A stretch of 64,000 nt of DNA from Kordia sp965283645. GTDB taxonomy: Bacteria > Bacteroidota > Bacteroidia > Flavobacteriales > Flavobacteriaceae. A program made the position numbers and the translations under genes. The notes below the pieces were generated by a model. That model did not search any database, was not told the DNA's origin, and saw only the letters and a list, made by a program, of their open reading frames with translations. Location of the stretch: assembly GCF_965283645.1 (NCBI RefSeq), contig NZ_CBDIPG010000001.1:2914001-2978000 (forward strand). The letters run 5' to 3'. Shown here in pieces: positions 43,394 through 52,531 of this stretch (position 1 is the stretch's first letter; each line of letters starts with the position of its first letter).

Positions 43394-46300
43394 TTATTGT
43401 TTTATAAATCTTTTTGTTACTGATTTCAATCCAGCTTCAATTTGAATCATATATACACCTGTTTGTAATCTTTCAACATTAATAGTTCCAGAAGCAACTT
43501 TTCCTTTAGCTACTTGTTGTCCCATCATATTGGTAATAGTATAACTTGCGTTATCCTGCGTAGTTGTTACATGTAACGTTGATCCTTTTACAGGATTTGG
43601 ATAAATTTTCACATCAAACGAAGCTGTAGCAGTATCGTCCGTTGTAGTTACATAATTATTTGTTGCAGTTGTTGCAGCAGCTGTTAAGCAGAAATTTGTA
43701 GTATCTGATGTAGTAAATGATCCTCCTGAAGCTAATGTTGCTCCACTATCATTGTTTGTTAATGTAAATGAACCATTACCAAAAGAACAGCAAATTCCAT
43801 CACCATATGCATCTGTAATAGTGAAATCATAACATCCATCATCTAAGCATCCAACATCAATATTTAATGTTGATCCGTCAGCTTGAGAAGCATACGTTCC
43901 TCCAGAAGCGACTACTGTTCCTCCACTATTTGTAATTTGCCAGCTTGTTTCTTCTGGATAATCATCAAAAGTAATTGATAATGAAACATTAGAGCATGAT
44001 GGTCCACTTCCGCCACCTGTTGTAAGACTTACATCATCTATTGCAATATCTGCTTGCCATGTAGATCCTGTAATTCTGTTAAATCTTAACTGTACATTTC
44101 CACCAACATATGCAGATAAATTTACACTAGCAGACAACCAAGAGTTTCCTTGATTTCCTGTTTCGCTCCATAAAGAAGTCCATGTAGCTCCATCATCATC
44201 ACTTGCTTCTAATGAAATACTTCCCATGTCAGTTGCTCCATACATATGATAGCTAAAGTCAAATGTAGCTTGTGTTTCTCCACTTAAATCAAAACATGGA
44301 GAATTCAAAATTGCTTGTTTTGTAGGATATCCTGTTCCGTTTCCTGATGCTTCAACATATACATAATATGTTCCTTCAGAAGCACTAGATGGTCCTGTAC
44401 TACCAGAAGGCGTTCCAGAAGCGTCAACTGTCCAATCAATATCATCTGCTGTAGACTGCGTCCATCCGCCTAAGGTATTTTCAAATCCTTCACTATATGG
44501 GAATGATGTTACTTGACCTGTACAGCTTCCTGTACTCGCGGCATTTACATTTACTGTTCTTGACACTTGAGTTGCTGCATTTCCAGCTGCATCACTTACA
44601 TTATAGTTTAGTGTATACGTTCCTTCTACAGAAGTATTTACAGTACCTGTTACTACAATACTTGACGTTAAGTTTCCGTCAATATTATCCGTTGCTGTTG
44701 CGCCTGGATCTGTGAAAGAATCTCCAACTGTTAAAGTAATTGTAGCCGCGCCAGTTAATGTAATTACTGGTGCTGTTGTATCTGCTGATGCACCTACTGC
44801 TGTTACAGATAAATCGTCAACGGCAATGTCACTAGACCATCCGCCGCCTGTAACTCCAACAATTCTTAGTTTTACTTTTTGTCCTAAGTATGCACTTAGA
44901 TTTACTGAAGTATCATTCCATTGATTTCCTTTGTTTCCTGAATCTGTCCATAAGTTTGCCCAAGAAGTTCCGTCAGTGGAACCTTGAACAGTTATTGATC
45001 CTACATCAGTACCATACATATGGTTTTTAAAAGTAAATGTAGCTGTAGATTTTCCTGCAAGATCAAAACAATTACTTTCTAAGATTGCAGTTCCGTTATT
45101 TCCAATTTGTCCTGTACTTCCATTTGTAGAAGCTTCAAGGAATAAATAGTTAGATCCTTCTCCAGCCGAAGTTGGTCCAGTTCCAGAAGATGGTGTACTT
45201 CCACTTGTTCGTACCCAGTTACCGTCGTCTCCTGTGAGTTGTGTCCAACCATCATTTACTTCAAATCCTTCACTATACGGGAACGATGTTATTGTAGCTG
45301 AACAAAATGATGGTACTGCCGCTGTTGTAAAGTTTACAGAAGCACTGTATGATGAGTTTCCACTAGTACATTTACTACGAACTTGTACTTCGTATTGTGT
45401 AGATGCTGCTAATCCGCTTAATGTTGTAGATGTAGAAGTAACTGCATTTGTTGTCCAAGAAGAACTTCCTGTTGCTCTGTAACGAACATCATATGTTGCT
45501 GCAGTTACTGCACTCCAGCTAACATCTGCTCCAGAAGTTGTAATTGCTGCAGTTGAAACTCCCGTTGGAGTTGTTGCCGTACAAACTACTGGTGTTCCTG
45601 TTAATCCAGTTACAATTAGCGAGAAGTTTTGACTTCCGCCAACTAATGAACCTTTGTGTGTTACTGTAATTGTGTATGTTCCTGAAGCTCCAGAAACATC
45701 TACTCTTTCGTAAGGATCAACATCGTTGTCGCGTTGTGCATTTGTAGTTGCTCCTGTTAACTCATATGGTAAATAACTTGTTCCACCCTTTGTAACTCTT
45801 ATATCTAAATCGTTTACTAATACTGGTGTTGTAGAGTTTACCGTTGAATTTGCTGTTCCTGCACGATCTGTCCACGAAATAGATGCTAATAATGGACTAG
45901 TTCCATCAGAATCAACTGTAATACTGTATGTTTGCCCAGAAGTTAATGTTAATTGTTCAACTTTAGACTCACTACCATTTTCAGTAATTACCTCAGCGGC
46001 ACGTTTTGAGTTCATTAATCCCCAACCAAAAACAGCATCAGGTCCTGAAGCTCCAGCATCATCTGCAGTATGTAAAACTATCCCTTTTATTGTCGCTGCT
46101 CTTGCAAAAGAACCGTTGGTATTGTTGTAATGTTGTTGTAATAATAATACAGAACCTGCTACATTTGGCGAAGCCATTGAAGTTCCTGTAATAGAATTGT
46201 ATGCTGTATCACTATTTTGATATGTAGAATATACGTCTGTACCGTTTCCTGTAATATCTGGTTTAATACGGAAATCATCTGTTGGACCTTCACTACTAGA

Positions 46301-47242
46301 GCTATTGATTGATACAGAAACTAAGTTTCCACTACTGTCAATATTTGCATCTTGTGCATTGGCAACTACTAAGTTGTTTTTAGCAGTAGAATGTCCTGTT
46401 AATTTATCAAATCCTGATCCACCAGTAGGATTAGTGTTTGCAGTGTTGTCGTTTCCATCATTTCCAGCAGCAACAACCATTAGGTAGTTTGGTGCGTTGA
46501 ATAATATTTCATCCCAATCACGTGATTCGTCAATGTATCCACCAAAATAGTTTTGTGGCAATTGTACTTGACCAAATTGGTTTCTAGTAGCAAATCCATA
46601 AGAATGGTTTGAAACTAGCATTCCATTAGAAGCCGCTGTAGTTGCTTCTGCTTTATCACTATTCCAGTCGTACCCAATAGCGCTTGCATGTGGTGCCATT
46701 CCTTTTGCATTGGCTACAACTCCAGAAGCCATAATGGTTCCAGTAACGTGTGCTGAGTGATAGTTTAAGGCACCTGAATCTCCTGTAGAGAAACGATTGT
46801 TTCCTCCTGCTCCATCATATTCTTGGTGTGTTGCTCTGGCAACTCCACCATCCCAAACATACGCCGTCATGTTTTGTCCCATCAAATTTAATCCGAGAGA
46901 ACCACCATTATTTAAATGATCTGTTCTAGTAGAACGTGCCGCATCTACATTAAATGTAGTGTAGTATATAGGTCTTCCATCAGCCGTTACTTTTTGTAGT
47001 TCAATTAAAGTTCCATCTGGCAATGTTTTTCTAATGTCCCAACCATTTTGTTGCGCCATTCGAATCGCTTTTTGCTTTTCTTGCACTTGTGTAGTTGTGA
47101 ATTTGTTTTGTAATGTTCCTAACTTTTGCACATCATACTGACTTACAATTTGCTGCTTTTCCGCAACTGTTTGTGCAAATGAAGTTTGAGCAAAGAACAT
47201 TCCTAGAGCTAGTAGCCCTATTGAGAAGTACTTGTTTTTCAT
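43394..47242 (-). CDS. Secreted multi-domain subtilisin-like protease with T9SS sorting domain
   Basis: The ATG at 47242 gives the signal peptide MKNKYFSIGLLALGMFFAQT; the longer frame is rejected. The 1282-residue protein has a short propeptide, then an S8 catalytic domain with Asp131 (YVWDGG), His165 (SAHVTGT) and Ser in GTSMASPNVAGS (about 354). A proprotein-convertase-like beta region follows, then one fibronectin type III domain, a SFPYSEGFE jelly-roll (MAM-like) module, an Ig-like cadherin-type module (DTTAPVITLTG..), a second SFPYSEGFE module, and an acidic, Cys-containing region (GCLDDGCYDF). The end is a type A sorting domain: IYPNPVKGS, LQTGVYMIQI, KRFIKQ. It is predicted to be a surface or released protease that degrades proteins or processes surface partners. 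Confidence 0.93.
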   Translation of the reverse strand: MKNKYFSIGLLALGMFFAQTSFAQTVAEKQQIVSQYDVQKLGTLQNKFTTTQVQEKQKAIRMAQQNGWDIRKTLPDGTLIELQKVTADGRPIYYTTFNVDAARSTRTDHLNNGGSLGLNLMGQNMTAYVWDGGVARATHQEYDGAGGNNRFSTGDSGALNYHSAHVTGTIMASGVVANAKGMAPHASAIGYDWNSDKAEATTAASNGMLVSNHSYGFATRNQFGQVQLPQNYFGGYIDESRDWDEILFNAPNYLMVVAAGNDGNDNTANTNPTGGSGFDKLTGHSTAKNNLVVANAQDANIDSSGNLVSVSINSSSSEGPTDDFRIKPDITGNGTDVYSTYQNSDTAYNSITGTSMASPNVAGSVLLLQQHYNNTNGSFARAATIKGIVLHTADDAGASGPDAVFGWGLMNSKRAAEVITENGSESKVEQLTLTSGQTYSITVDSDGTSPLLASISWTDRAGTANSTVNSTTPVLVNDLDIRVTKGGTSYLPYELTGATTNAQRDNDVDPYERVDVSGASGTYTITVTHKGSLVGGSQNFSLIVTGLTGTPVVCTATTPTGVSTAAITTSGADVSWSAVTAATYDVRYRATGSSSWTTNAVTSTSTTLSGLAASTQYEVQVRSKCTSGNSSYSASVNFTTAAVPSFCSATITSFPYSEGFEVNDGWTQLTGDDGNWVRTSGSTPSSGTGPTSAGEGSNYLFLEASTNGSTGQIGNNGTAILESNCFDLAGKSTATFTFKNHMYGTDVGSITVQGSTDGTSWANLWTDSGNKGNQWNDTSVNLSAYLGQKVKLRIVGVTGGGWSSDIAVDDLSVTAVGASADTTAPVITLTGAATITLTVGDSFTDPGATATDNIDGNLTSSIVVTGTVNTSVEGTYTLNYNVSDAAGNAATQVSRTVNVNAASTGSCTGQVTSFPYSEGFENTLGGWTQSTADDIDWTVDASGTPSGSTGPSSASEGTYYVYVEASGNGTGYPTKQAILNSPCFDLSGETQATFDFSYHMYGATDMGSISLEASDDDGATWTSLWSETGNQGNSWLSASVNLSAYVGGNVQLRFNRITGSTWQADIAIDDVSLTTGGGSGPSCSNVSLSITFDDYPEETSWQITNSGGTVVASGGTYASQADGSTLNIDVGCLDDGCYDFTITDAYGDGICCSFGNGSFTLTNNDSGATLASGGSFTTSDTTNFCLTAAATTATNNYVTTTDDTATASFDVKIYPNPVKGSTLHVTTTQDNASYTITNMMGQQVAKGKVASGTINVERLQTGVYMIQIEAGLKSVTKRFIKQ

Positions 47243-47704
47243 TGGTAATAGGTTATTGGTTAATTTAAAACACTTAGCAAACATAAAGGAAGAGTCAAGA
47301 TGTAAAGTTTGTACGAATAAGGTTTTAAAATTTCGTAGCTAAAATGCATCAAGGGTGTATACTCGCCATTTTTTATTTTTACTAATTCTCAGCAAAAGTG
47401 TTAAATTTTAGTTAATATTCTATGAAATTATCTATTTTTTCGATGAATTACACGTTTTTTTATGAAATTTCTATATATCACAAATTACCAATATAAAGTT
47501 AAAGACTTGATTTTGAGCTATTTTCTACTAAATTGATAGAGTATCTATGGTTTTTCTTTTTTTTACTAAAAACTCCTCAAAACAGGTAACATTGTGTACA
47601 TTTTTTCAGCTTCACGCAAATTTTATGAAGTATACGAAAGTGAATTTTCAAAAAGACACTATTATACAACAGCGTAGTTCAATTCGTTTGTGTATTTTTG
47701 AATT
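47243..47704. promoter_or_regulatory. Divergent promoter region of subtilase and ABC genes
   Basis: This AT-rich 460-bp gap has no gene. TATTTTTG (47693-47700) is an exact -7 box only 4 bases before the ABC ATG (47705). If used, it would give a leaderless or near-leaderless mRNA. No clear -7 box was found for the subtilase side. Confidence 0.45.
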
Positions 47705-49375
47705 ATGAGCAGCTTGTTAGCTATTAAAAATTTAAGTATTTCTTTTAAAGGAAATGAAGTGATTCATGGAATTTCTTATACGCTTTCCGCGAATGAAATT
47801 TTAGGAATTGTTGGTGAATCTGGTAGTGGAAAATCGGTTTCTTCGTTGGCTATTTTAGGTTTGTTACCTAAAAAACATACAACGATTACAGGAGAAATAT
47901 TGTATGATAATCAGAATTTAATTTCTTTAGATAATAAAGAGTTTCAACGCATACGCGGAAATGAAATTTCAATGATTTTTCAAGAACCGATGAGTTCGTT
48001 AAATCCTTCTATGACCTGTGGCAAACAAGTTGAAGAAGTGTTACTACAACACAAACAATCTACTAAGAAAGTAGTGAAAGCAGCTGTTTTGTCTTTATTT
48101 GAGAAGGTAAAGTTGCCCAGAGTTGCTGACATGTATAGTTCGTATCCGCATCAATTGAGTGGCGGACAAAAGCAACGTGTTATGATTGCAATGGCTATTG
48201 CGTGCAAACCAAAAATTTTGATTGCTGACGAGCCTACTACTGCATTAGATGTTACGGTTCAGAAAGAGATTATTTTGTTGTTGAAGGAACTGCAACAAGA
48301 AACCCAAATGGGCATTGTTTTTATTTCGCATGATTTGTCATTGGTAAGTGAAATTGCCGATGAAATTATTGTCATGTATAAAGGTGCTATTGTTGAGCGT
48401 GGAAAAACACGCACTTTATTTTCAAACCCAACACACGAATATACCAAAGCATTATTGAAGTCAAAACCATCGTTGGCAGTTCGGTTAAAAAGGCTTCCTA
48501 CCATTCAAGATGTCTTGGCAGGCACGGTTTCGGATACGGTGGTAAGTGTTACAGAACGCGCCAAACACCACAAGTCTATCTACGCGAAAGCGCCATTATT
48601 AGAGGTGAAAAATGTATCAAAGTCATTTTTTAGCAATGCAGGTCTTTTTGGCAAATCTACGGAAGTGAAAGCTGTAAACGACGTTAGTTTTTCATTGTAT
48701 GAAGGCGAAACACTTGGTTTGGTTGGCGAATCGGGTTGTGGAAAATCTACTTTAGGAAATACTATTTTGCAATTGCACAAAGCCACCGAAGGACAAATTT
48801 TATATAAAGGACAAGATATTACCAAGTTGTCAAAATCTGCAATTAGAAGTTTACGAAAAGAGATTCAGATTATTTTTCAAGATCCTTTTGCGTCGTTAAA
48901 TCCGCGAATTCCTATTGGAAACGCCATTTTAGAACCAATGAAAGTACATGGTTTGTATGCAAATGACGCCGAACGAAAAGAAAAAGTGTTGGCGTTATTG
49001 GAACGTGTTGGACTTGACGCTTCGTATTACAGTAGGTATCCGCATGAGTTTTCTGGTGGACAACGCCAACGTATTGGAATTGCACGTACAATTGCCTTGC
49101 AACCAAAGTTGATTATTTGTGACGAATCGGTTTCAGCGTTGGATATTTCGGTTCAGGCACAAGTGTTAAATTTGCTGAATGAATTGAAAGATAATTTTGG
49201 ATTTACCTATATTTTTATTTCGCACGATTTGGCGGTTGTAAAGTATATTTCTGATCAGTTATTAGTGATGAATGCAGGACAGATTGAAGAGTTGGGTGAA
49301 GCTGACGCTATTTATGCACATCCAACATCAAACTACACAAAAACCTTAATTGACGCCATTCCAAAGGGGATTTAA
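47705..49375 (+). CDS. Fused peptide-type ABC transporter ATPase (DppD-DppF-like)
   Basis: The 556-residue protein contains two complete ABC ATPase domains. The first (about 1-255) has GESGSGKS, signature LSGGQKQRV and Walker B ILIADEPTTALD. The second (about 300-550) has GESGCGKS, FSGGQRQRIGI and LIICDESVSALD. The arrangement equals DppD plus DppF of dipeptide/oligopeptide (and nickel) importers in one chain, as in E. coli GsiA/YejF. The permease and binding-protein genes are not in the window, so the partners lie elsewhere. Its position just before the precursor peptide array may be chance; it is not a C39-type bacteriocin exporter. Confidence 0.92.
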   Translation: MSSLLAIKNLSISFKGNEVIHGISYTLSANEILGIVGESGSGKSVSSLAILGLLPKKHTTITGEILYDNQNLISLDNKEFQRIRGNEISMIFQEPMSSLNPSMTCGKQVEEVLLQHKQSTKKVVKAAVLSLFEKVKLPRVADMYSSYPHQLSGGQKQRVMIAMAIACKPKILIADEPTTALDVTVQKEIILLLKELQQETQMGIVFISHDLSLVSEIADEIIVMYKGAIVERGKTRTLFSNPTHEYTKALLKSKPSLAVRLKRLPTIQDVLAGTVSDTVVSVTERAKHHKSIYAKAPLLEVKNVSKSFFSNAGLFGKSTEVKAVNDVSFSLYEGETLGLVGESGCGKSTLGNTILQLHKATEGQILYKGQDITKLSKSAIRSLRKEIQIIFQDPFASLNPRIPIGNAILEPMKVHGLYANDAERKEKVLALLERVGLDASYYSRYPHEFSGGQRQRIGIARTIALQPKLIICDESVSALDISVQAQVLNLLNELKDNFGFTYIFISHDLAVVKYISDQLLVMNAGQIEELGEADAIYAHPTSNYTKTLIDAIPKGI

Positions 49376-49468
49376 TCTCCATGTATTTCCTTCTTTAAAA
49401 TAGTGTTTATACTGTAAAAATATTTTTTCTATTGGTACATCTTTGCACCAAACAAAAAATAGAAAATC

Positions 49469-49657
49469 ATGAAAAAACAAACATTAAACACTTTGTCATT
49501 GAACAAGAAAACAGTTTCAAACTTAGACGTATTAACACAGTTAAAAGGTGGTGCGACTAATACAACTACACCTATTAAACCACAAAATCCTGATCCGATA
49601 CCAGCTAGTTTTGTACCTCGTTGTCATAGCAAGTATGTGATTTGCCCACTATGGTAA
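49469..49657 (+). CDS. Precursor peptide 1 of tandem RiPP-like array
   Basis: This 62-residue peptide has leader MKKQTLNTLSLNKKTVSNLD ending at Gly27-Gly28, a Thr/Pro-rich linker, and core C-H-S-K-Y-V-I-C-P-L-W with Cys52 and Cys59. The leader pattern (L-x-L-N-K-K-T-[IV]-S-x-L ... GG) is that of class I lanthipeptide-type leaders in flavobacteria. Thr and Ser are present for dehydration, but the residues kept in all four peptides are the two cysteines, a basic residue, an aromatic residue and C-P. The GG site would be cut by a C39-type or subtilisin-like protease, none of which is adjacent. Confidence 0.8.
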   Translation: MKKQTLNTLSLNKKTVSNLDVLTQLKGGATNTTTPIKPQNPDPIPASFVPRCHSKYVICPLW

Positions 49658-49696
49658 TATGATACGTATTTGTTATATATACTTATAACGATCGTT

Positions 49697-49792
49697 TTAG
49701 AAGCTTAAACAATTGATTCAGAAATTTTTGAAAGTAATCTGTATTTCCTTTGAGTAGTTTTAGTAATGAAAATAGTAATCATTAAAATTTAA
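49697..49792 (+). repeat. 96-bp direct repeat before peptide 2
   Basis: The block begins TTAGAAGCTTAAACAATTGA and ends ATCATTAAAATTTAA just before peptide 2. It recurs at 49991-50086 (294 bases on) with only a few changes, showing that peptide genes 2 and 3 arose by duplication of a unit with its upstream DNA. It includes TTTCCTTTGAGTAGTTTTAG, which could hold a promoter. Confidence 0.85.
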
Positions 49793-49797
49793 TCATT

Positions 49798-49971
49798 ATG
49801 AAAAAACAAACATTAAAAAGTTTATCATTAAACAAAAAAGTAATTTCTGAATTGAAAGGTGGAGCAGATACTGTTGCAACTCCATTAACAGTAAAGTCGT
49901 GTCCGCCGGAAGTACCAGCTTCTTGGTTTCCTCGTTGTCATAGTAAATATAATCCGTGCCCGATGTGGTAA
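49798..49971 (+). CDS. Precursor peptide 2 of tandem RiPP-like array (57 aa)
   Basis: This short gene is easily missed. It encodes leader MKKQTLKSLSLNKKVISELK with Gly21-Gly22 (six residues shorter than in its neighbours), a linker with Cys35, and the core C-H-S-K-Y-N-P-C-P-M-W (Cys47, Cys54) at the C-terminus. It shares P-A-S-[FW]-[VF]-P-R-C-H-S-K-Y with peptide 1, so these two are the closest pair. The upstream 96 bp is duplicated before peptide 3. Confidence 0.8.
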   Translation: MKKQTLKSLSLNKKVISELKGGADTVATPLTVKSCPPEVPASWFPRCHSKYNPCPMW

Positions 49972-49990
49972 TATTATACCTACGAACGCC

Positions 49991-50086
49991 TTAGAAGCTT
50001 AAACAATTGATTCAGAAGTTTTTAAAAGCAACCTGTGTTTCCTTTGAGTAGTTTTAGTAATGAAAATAATAATCATTAAAATTTAA
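49991..50086 (+). repeat. 96-bp direct repeat before peptide 3
   Basis: This is the second copy of the block at 49697-49792, with the same start (TTAGAAGCTTAAACAATTGA) and a few substitutions in the middle. It ends 5 bases before the ATG of peptide 3. Confidence 0.85.
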
Positions 50087-50091
50087 CTCTC

Positions 50092-50307
50092 ATGAAAAAG
50101 AAAGCACTGAATAACTTATCATTAAATAAAAAGACGATTTCTAAATTAATTTTAGAAATGGATATTAAAGGTGGTGTACAAGCGGCCTCAGATGGACCGA
50201 CAACTTGTCAAGTATGTCCTACTCCATCTTCATCTAAGCCAGACCCAACTCCTGCTTCTGATCCAGCTATTTGTAGCGGAAGATGGGAACAGTGTCCAAT
50301 TATTTAA
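50092..50307 (+). CDS. Precursor peptide 3 of tandem RiPP-like array
   Basis: This 71-residue peptide has leader MKKKALNNLSLNKKTISKLI and Gly27-Gly28. The linker has Cys39 and Cys42 and a P-D-P-T-P-A-S stretch. The core is C-S-G-R-W-E-Q-C-P-I-I (Cys61, Cys68). It keeps the basic-aromatic pair (R-W) and C-P, but differs from peptides 1 and 2 elsewhere. It would yield four cysteines after leader removal, and so might carry two rings or two disulphides. Confidence 0.8.
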   Translation: MKKKALNNLSLNKKTISKLILEMDIKGGVQAASDGPTTCQVCPTPSSSKPDPTPASDPAICSGRWEQCPII

Positions 50308-50330
50308 ATAACTTCATTGAAAAATTAACG

Positions 50331-50375
50331 AGGCTGTCCAAAAAGTAATCCTTTTTTAGACAGCCTTATTTTTTT
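50331..50375 (+). terminator. Terminator after peptide 3
   Basis: AGGCTGTC (50331-50338) pairs with GACAGCCT (50359-50366), followed by TTATTTTTTTAG. It ends the transcript of peptides 1-3; peptide 4 would need its own promoter. Confidence 0.8.
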
Positions 50376-50456
50376 AGCGAACAGGAACTTTTTAAGTGTT
50401 TTAAGCGTCTATATAAATGTAATTATGAAAATACTAATCATTAAAAATCAAACAGT

Positions 50457-50687
50457 ATGAAAAAGAAAACAATTTCAAATTTGAATCTCAAAAAAAGAGT
50501 CATTTCTGACTTGAATCAATTAAACCATGTTAGAGGTGGAGAACAAAGTATTACGATATCATCTATGAAATGTATTAATACGGTACTTTCTTTGTTGACG
50601 TATTGTCCAGAACCAGAACCACAACCTGAACCAACTTCTTATATTCCAGTATGTGATAGTAAGTTTCAAGATTGTCCAATTTTTTAA
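50457..50687 (+). CDS. Precursor peptide 4 of tandem RiPP-like array
   Basis: This 76-residue peptide has leader MKKKTISNLNLKKRVISDLN and Gly27-Gly28. A longer linker with Cys39 and Cys50 includes a P-E-P-E-P-Q-P-E-P-T run. The core is C-D-S-K-F-Q-D-C-P-I-F (Cys66, Cys73). The 40 bases before the start resemble the end of the 96-bp repeat (ATGAAAATACTAATCATTAAAA), showing shared ancestry. A terminator follows 36 bases after the stop. Confidence 0.8.
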   Translation: MKKKTISNLNLKKRVISDLNQLNHVRGGEQSITISSMKCINTVLSLLTYCPEPEPQPEPTSYIPVCDSKFQDCPIF

Positions 50688-50723
50688 TATATAAGATTTA
50701 TATAAACAGAAGAAAAATGTATT

Positions 50724-50748
50724 AAAAGTGAGTTAAAGCTCACTTTTT
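50724..50748 (+). terminator. Terminator after peptide 4
   Basis: AAAAGTGAG (50724-50732) pairs with CTCACTTTT (50739-50747) around a 6-base loop, with a T-rich tail. It separates peptide 4 from the methyltransferase gene. Confidence 0.85.
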
Positions 50749-50788
50749 CTTTTTTTCTACATACTAAAAATATGTATCTTTAAAAGAT

Positions 50789-52348
50789 ATGAGCTTAACT
50801 AGAGAAGAAAAAAGAATATTACGATCGTTATTGTTTAAACATCAAGATGGAATTGCTATTACGGCAATTATTGCCACTTTAGAACGCCACGCCATTTTTG
50901 ATTTTTTGGCTACACATAAAACAACTTCCGTTGCTACTATTCTTGAAAAGTTTCCACAATTTCATGCAGGTTATTTAAATGTTGCTTTGCGTAGTTTGGC
51001 TTCACAAGGCATTTTAACGTATGAAGTTACACAAGAGGAAGTTCGTATTGAAGTTACTTCAAAGTTTACAGCATTTCAACGGCATAGTACACATTACGTA
51101 AAGTTTGATCAATTATTCACCTATTATTACGAATTGTTTCAACAGCCATTTCAGTTTCCGTTAGCAAATCCTCATAAACTGTATGAGTTGGCTTCTTATT
51201 TAACAAACGCTCGGAGTGTACTGAGTACTGACGCGTATTTTCAAGTAGAGATTGCTACACATTTAGAAGGTGTTTTGTTGGCGCCTTTGCTGGTATATTT
51301 AGGATATAATGCCGATTTAGAAAGCTTGGATATTACTACTTTTTTAGCAGATGCTTCCATTTTGAAATTGTTTAGTTTGCTTGAATTGCATGATGGAAAT
51401 TCGTTGACACAAAAAGGTAATTTTCTGTTTACTAAAAGCTATGCGTATGGTGTCACCGTTTCGTACACACCAATTATGCGACATATGGAAACCTATTTGA
51501 CAGGTGATTTTTTACCTTTCTTTCAGCAAGATCATTTAGGAAATGAGCAACATGTTTTTAGAGGTATTAATGTTTGGGGAAGTGGCGGAAGTCATGCAAC
51601 ATATTTTAATAAATTTGATGCTGTTTTGGTTGACATTTTTAACAAACCACTTGCCAAACAACCAAAAGGAATTATTGATGTTGGTTGTGGAAATGGCGCA
51701 TTATTGGAACATATTTTTGATTTAATTTGGAATCAGACCCAACGTAGAGATGATTTGGGTGCTAATAAGTTAATTCTTGTAGGCGCTGATTATAATAAGG
51801 AAGCGTTGTTGAGTACCAAACGAAATTTAGAGAAAGCCAATGTTTGGGCAGAAGTTGTTTGGGGCGATATTGGAAATCCTGCAGAGATTGACAGAAAGTT
51901 ACAAGAGTTATACAATGTAAAGTTGGAAGAGCTGCTTAATGTACGTTCGTTTTTAGATCACAATCGTCCGTTTAACACGCCAATTGGAAGTTATACAGAT
52001 AGTTTGTTATCTACAGGTGCATTTGCACATCGTGGAACATTGTTGCACAATAGTGATGTTGCCCAAAGCTTGATAGAGCATTTTCAGAAATGGAAGCCAT
52101 ATATTCAACATCACGGACTATTGTTTATTGAGTTGCATACGGTTTCGCCAAATGTAGTTTCATTAAATTTAGGCAAAACACCTTGTACGGCATATGATGT
52201 TACACATGGTTTTTCCGATCAGTATATTGTGGAATTGGATGTGTTTTTAGATGCAATTGCTAAAGCTGGAATTACGATTGATCCGACACATTCGTATCGT
52301 TTCCCAAGTGATCAAATTTCTACGGTTAGTATTAATTTGATTCAATAG
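50789..52348 (+). CDS. Class I SAM-dependent methyltransferase with winged-helix/lid N-terminus
   Basis: This 519-residue protein has an N-terminal helix-turn-helix-like dimerisation region (about 25-95, LKHQDGIAITAIIATLERHAIFDFL-type) as in plant-type O-methyltransferases. A long middle part follows, then a Rossmann methyltransferase with motif I IIDVGCGNGALL (about 295-306) and an acidic residue after LILVGADYN. The size and the large lid resemble methyltransferases used in polyketide or peptide natural-product pathways. It starts 102 bases after peptide 4, across a terminator, so a role in modifying the peptides is possible but unproven. A decayed copy of its last 35 codons lies downstream. 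Confidence 0.82.
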   Translation: MSLTREEKRILRSLLFKHQDGIAITAIIATLERHAIFDFLATHKTTSVATILEKFPQFHAGYLNVALRSLASQGILTYEVTQEEVRIEVTSKFTAFQRHSTHYVKFDQLFTYYYELFQQPFQFPLANPHKLYELASYLTNARSVLSTDAYFQVEIATHLEGVLLAPLLVYLGYNADLESLDITTFLADASILKLFSLLELHDGNSLTQKGNFLFTKSYAYGVTVSYTPIMRHMETYLTGDFLPFFQQDHLGNEQHVFRGINVWGSGGSHATYFNKFDAVLVDIFNKPLAKQPKGIIDVGCGNGALLEHIFDLIWNQTQRRDDLGANKLILVGADYNKEALLSTKRNLEKANVWAEVVWGDIGNPAEIDRKLQELYNVKLEELLNVRSFLDHNRPFNTPIGSYTDSLLSTGAFAHRGTLLHNSDVAQSLIEHFQKWKPYIQHHGLLFIELHTVSPNVVSLNLGKTPCTAYDVTHGFSDQYIVELDVFLDAIAKAGITIDPTHSYRFPSDQISTVSINLIQ

Positions 52349-52531
52349 TAATTAAATAAACATTCTACAAACTGCATCTTGTGATTTTCATTTAAATAAA
52401 CACAATTATTTTTCTGATAATTCCAGTTTCAACCCTAAAAAGTTAATGAACTTAAAATGAGGTAATTAATTATTTTTCGGTTTTCTTTTGTTTTTTTATT
52501 TCACAATTAACATTTATTATTCTCCTTTTTT

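Noticed and set aside
43394..47284. Longer starts for the T9SS subtilase and several other exported proteins (e.g. 47284, 55629, 56788)
   Set aside because: The extra residues would precede and disrupt clear signal peptides; the internal ATG gives a standard signal sequence in each case.
47705..49375. ABC ATPase as the exporter for the precursor peptides
   Set aside because: Its two domains are of the Dpp/Opp importer type, with no peptidase C39 domain and no membrane domain; it ends 93 bases before the array but shows no functional match.
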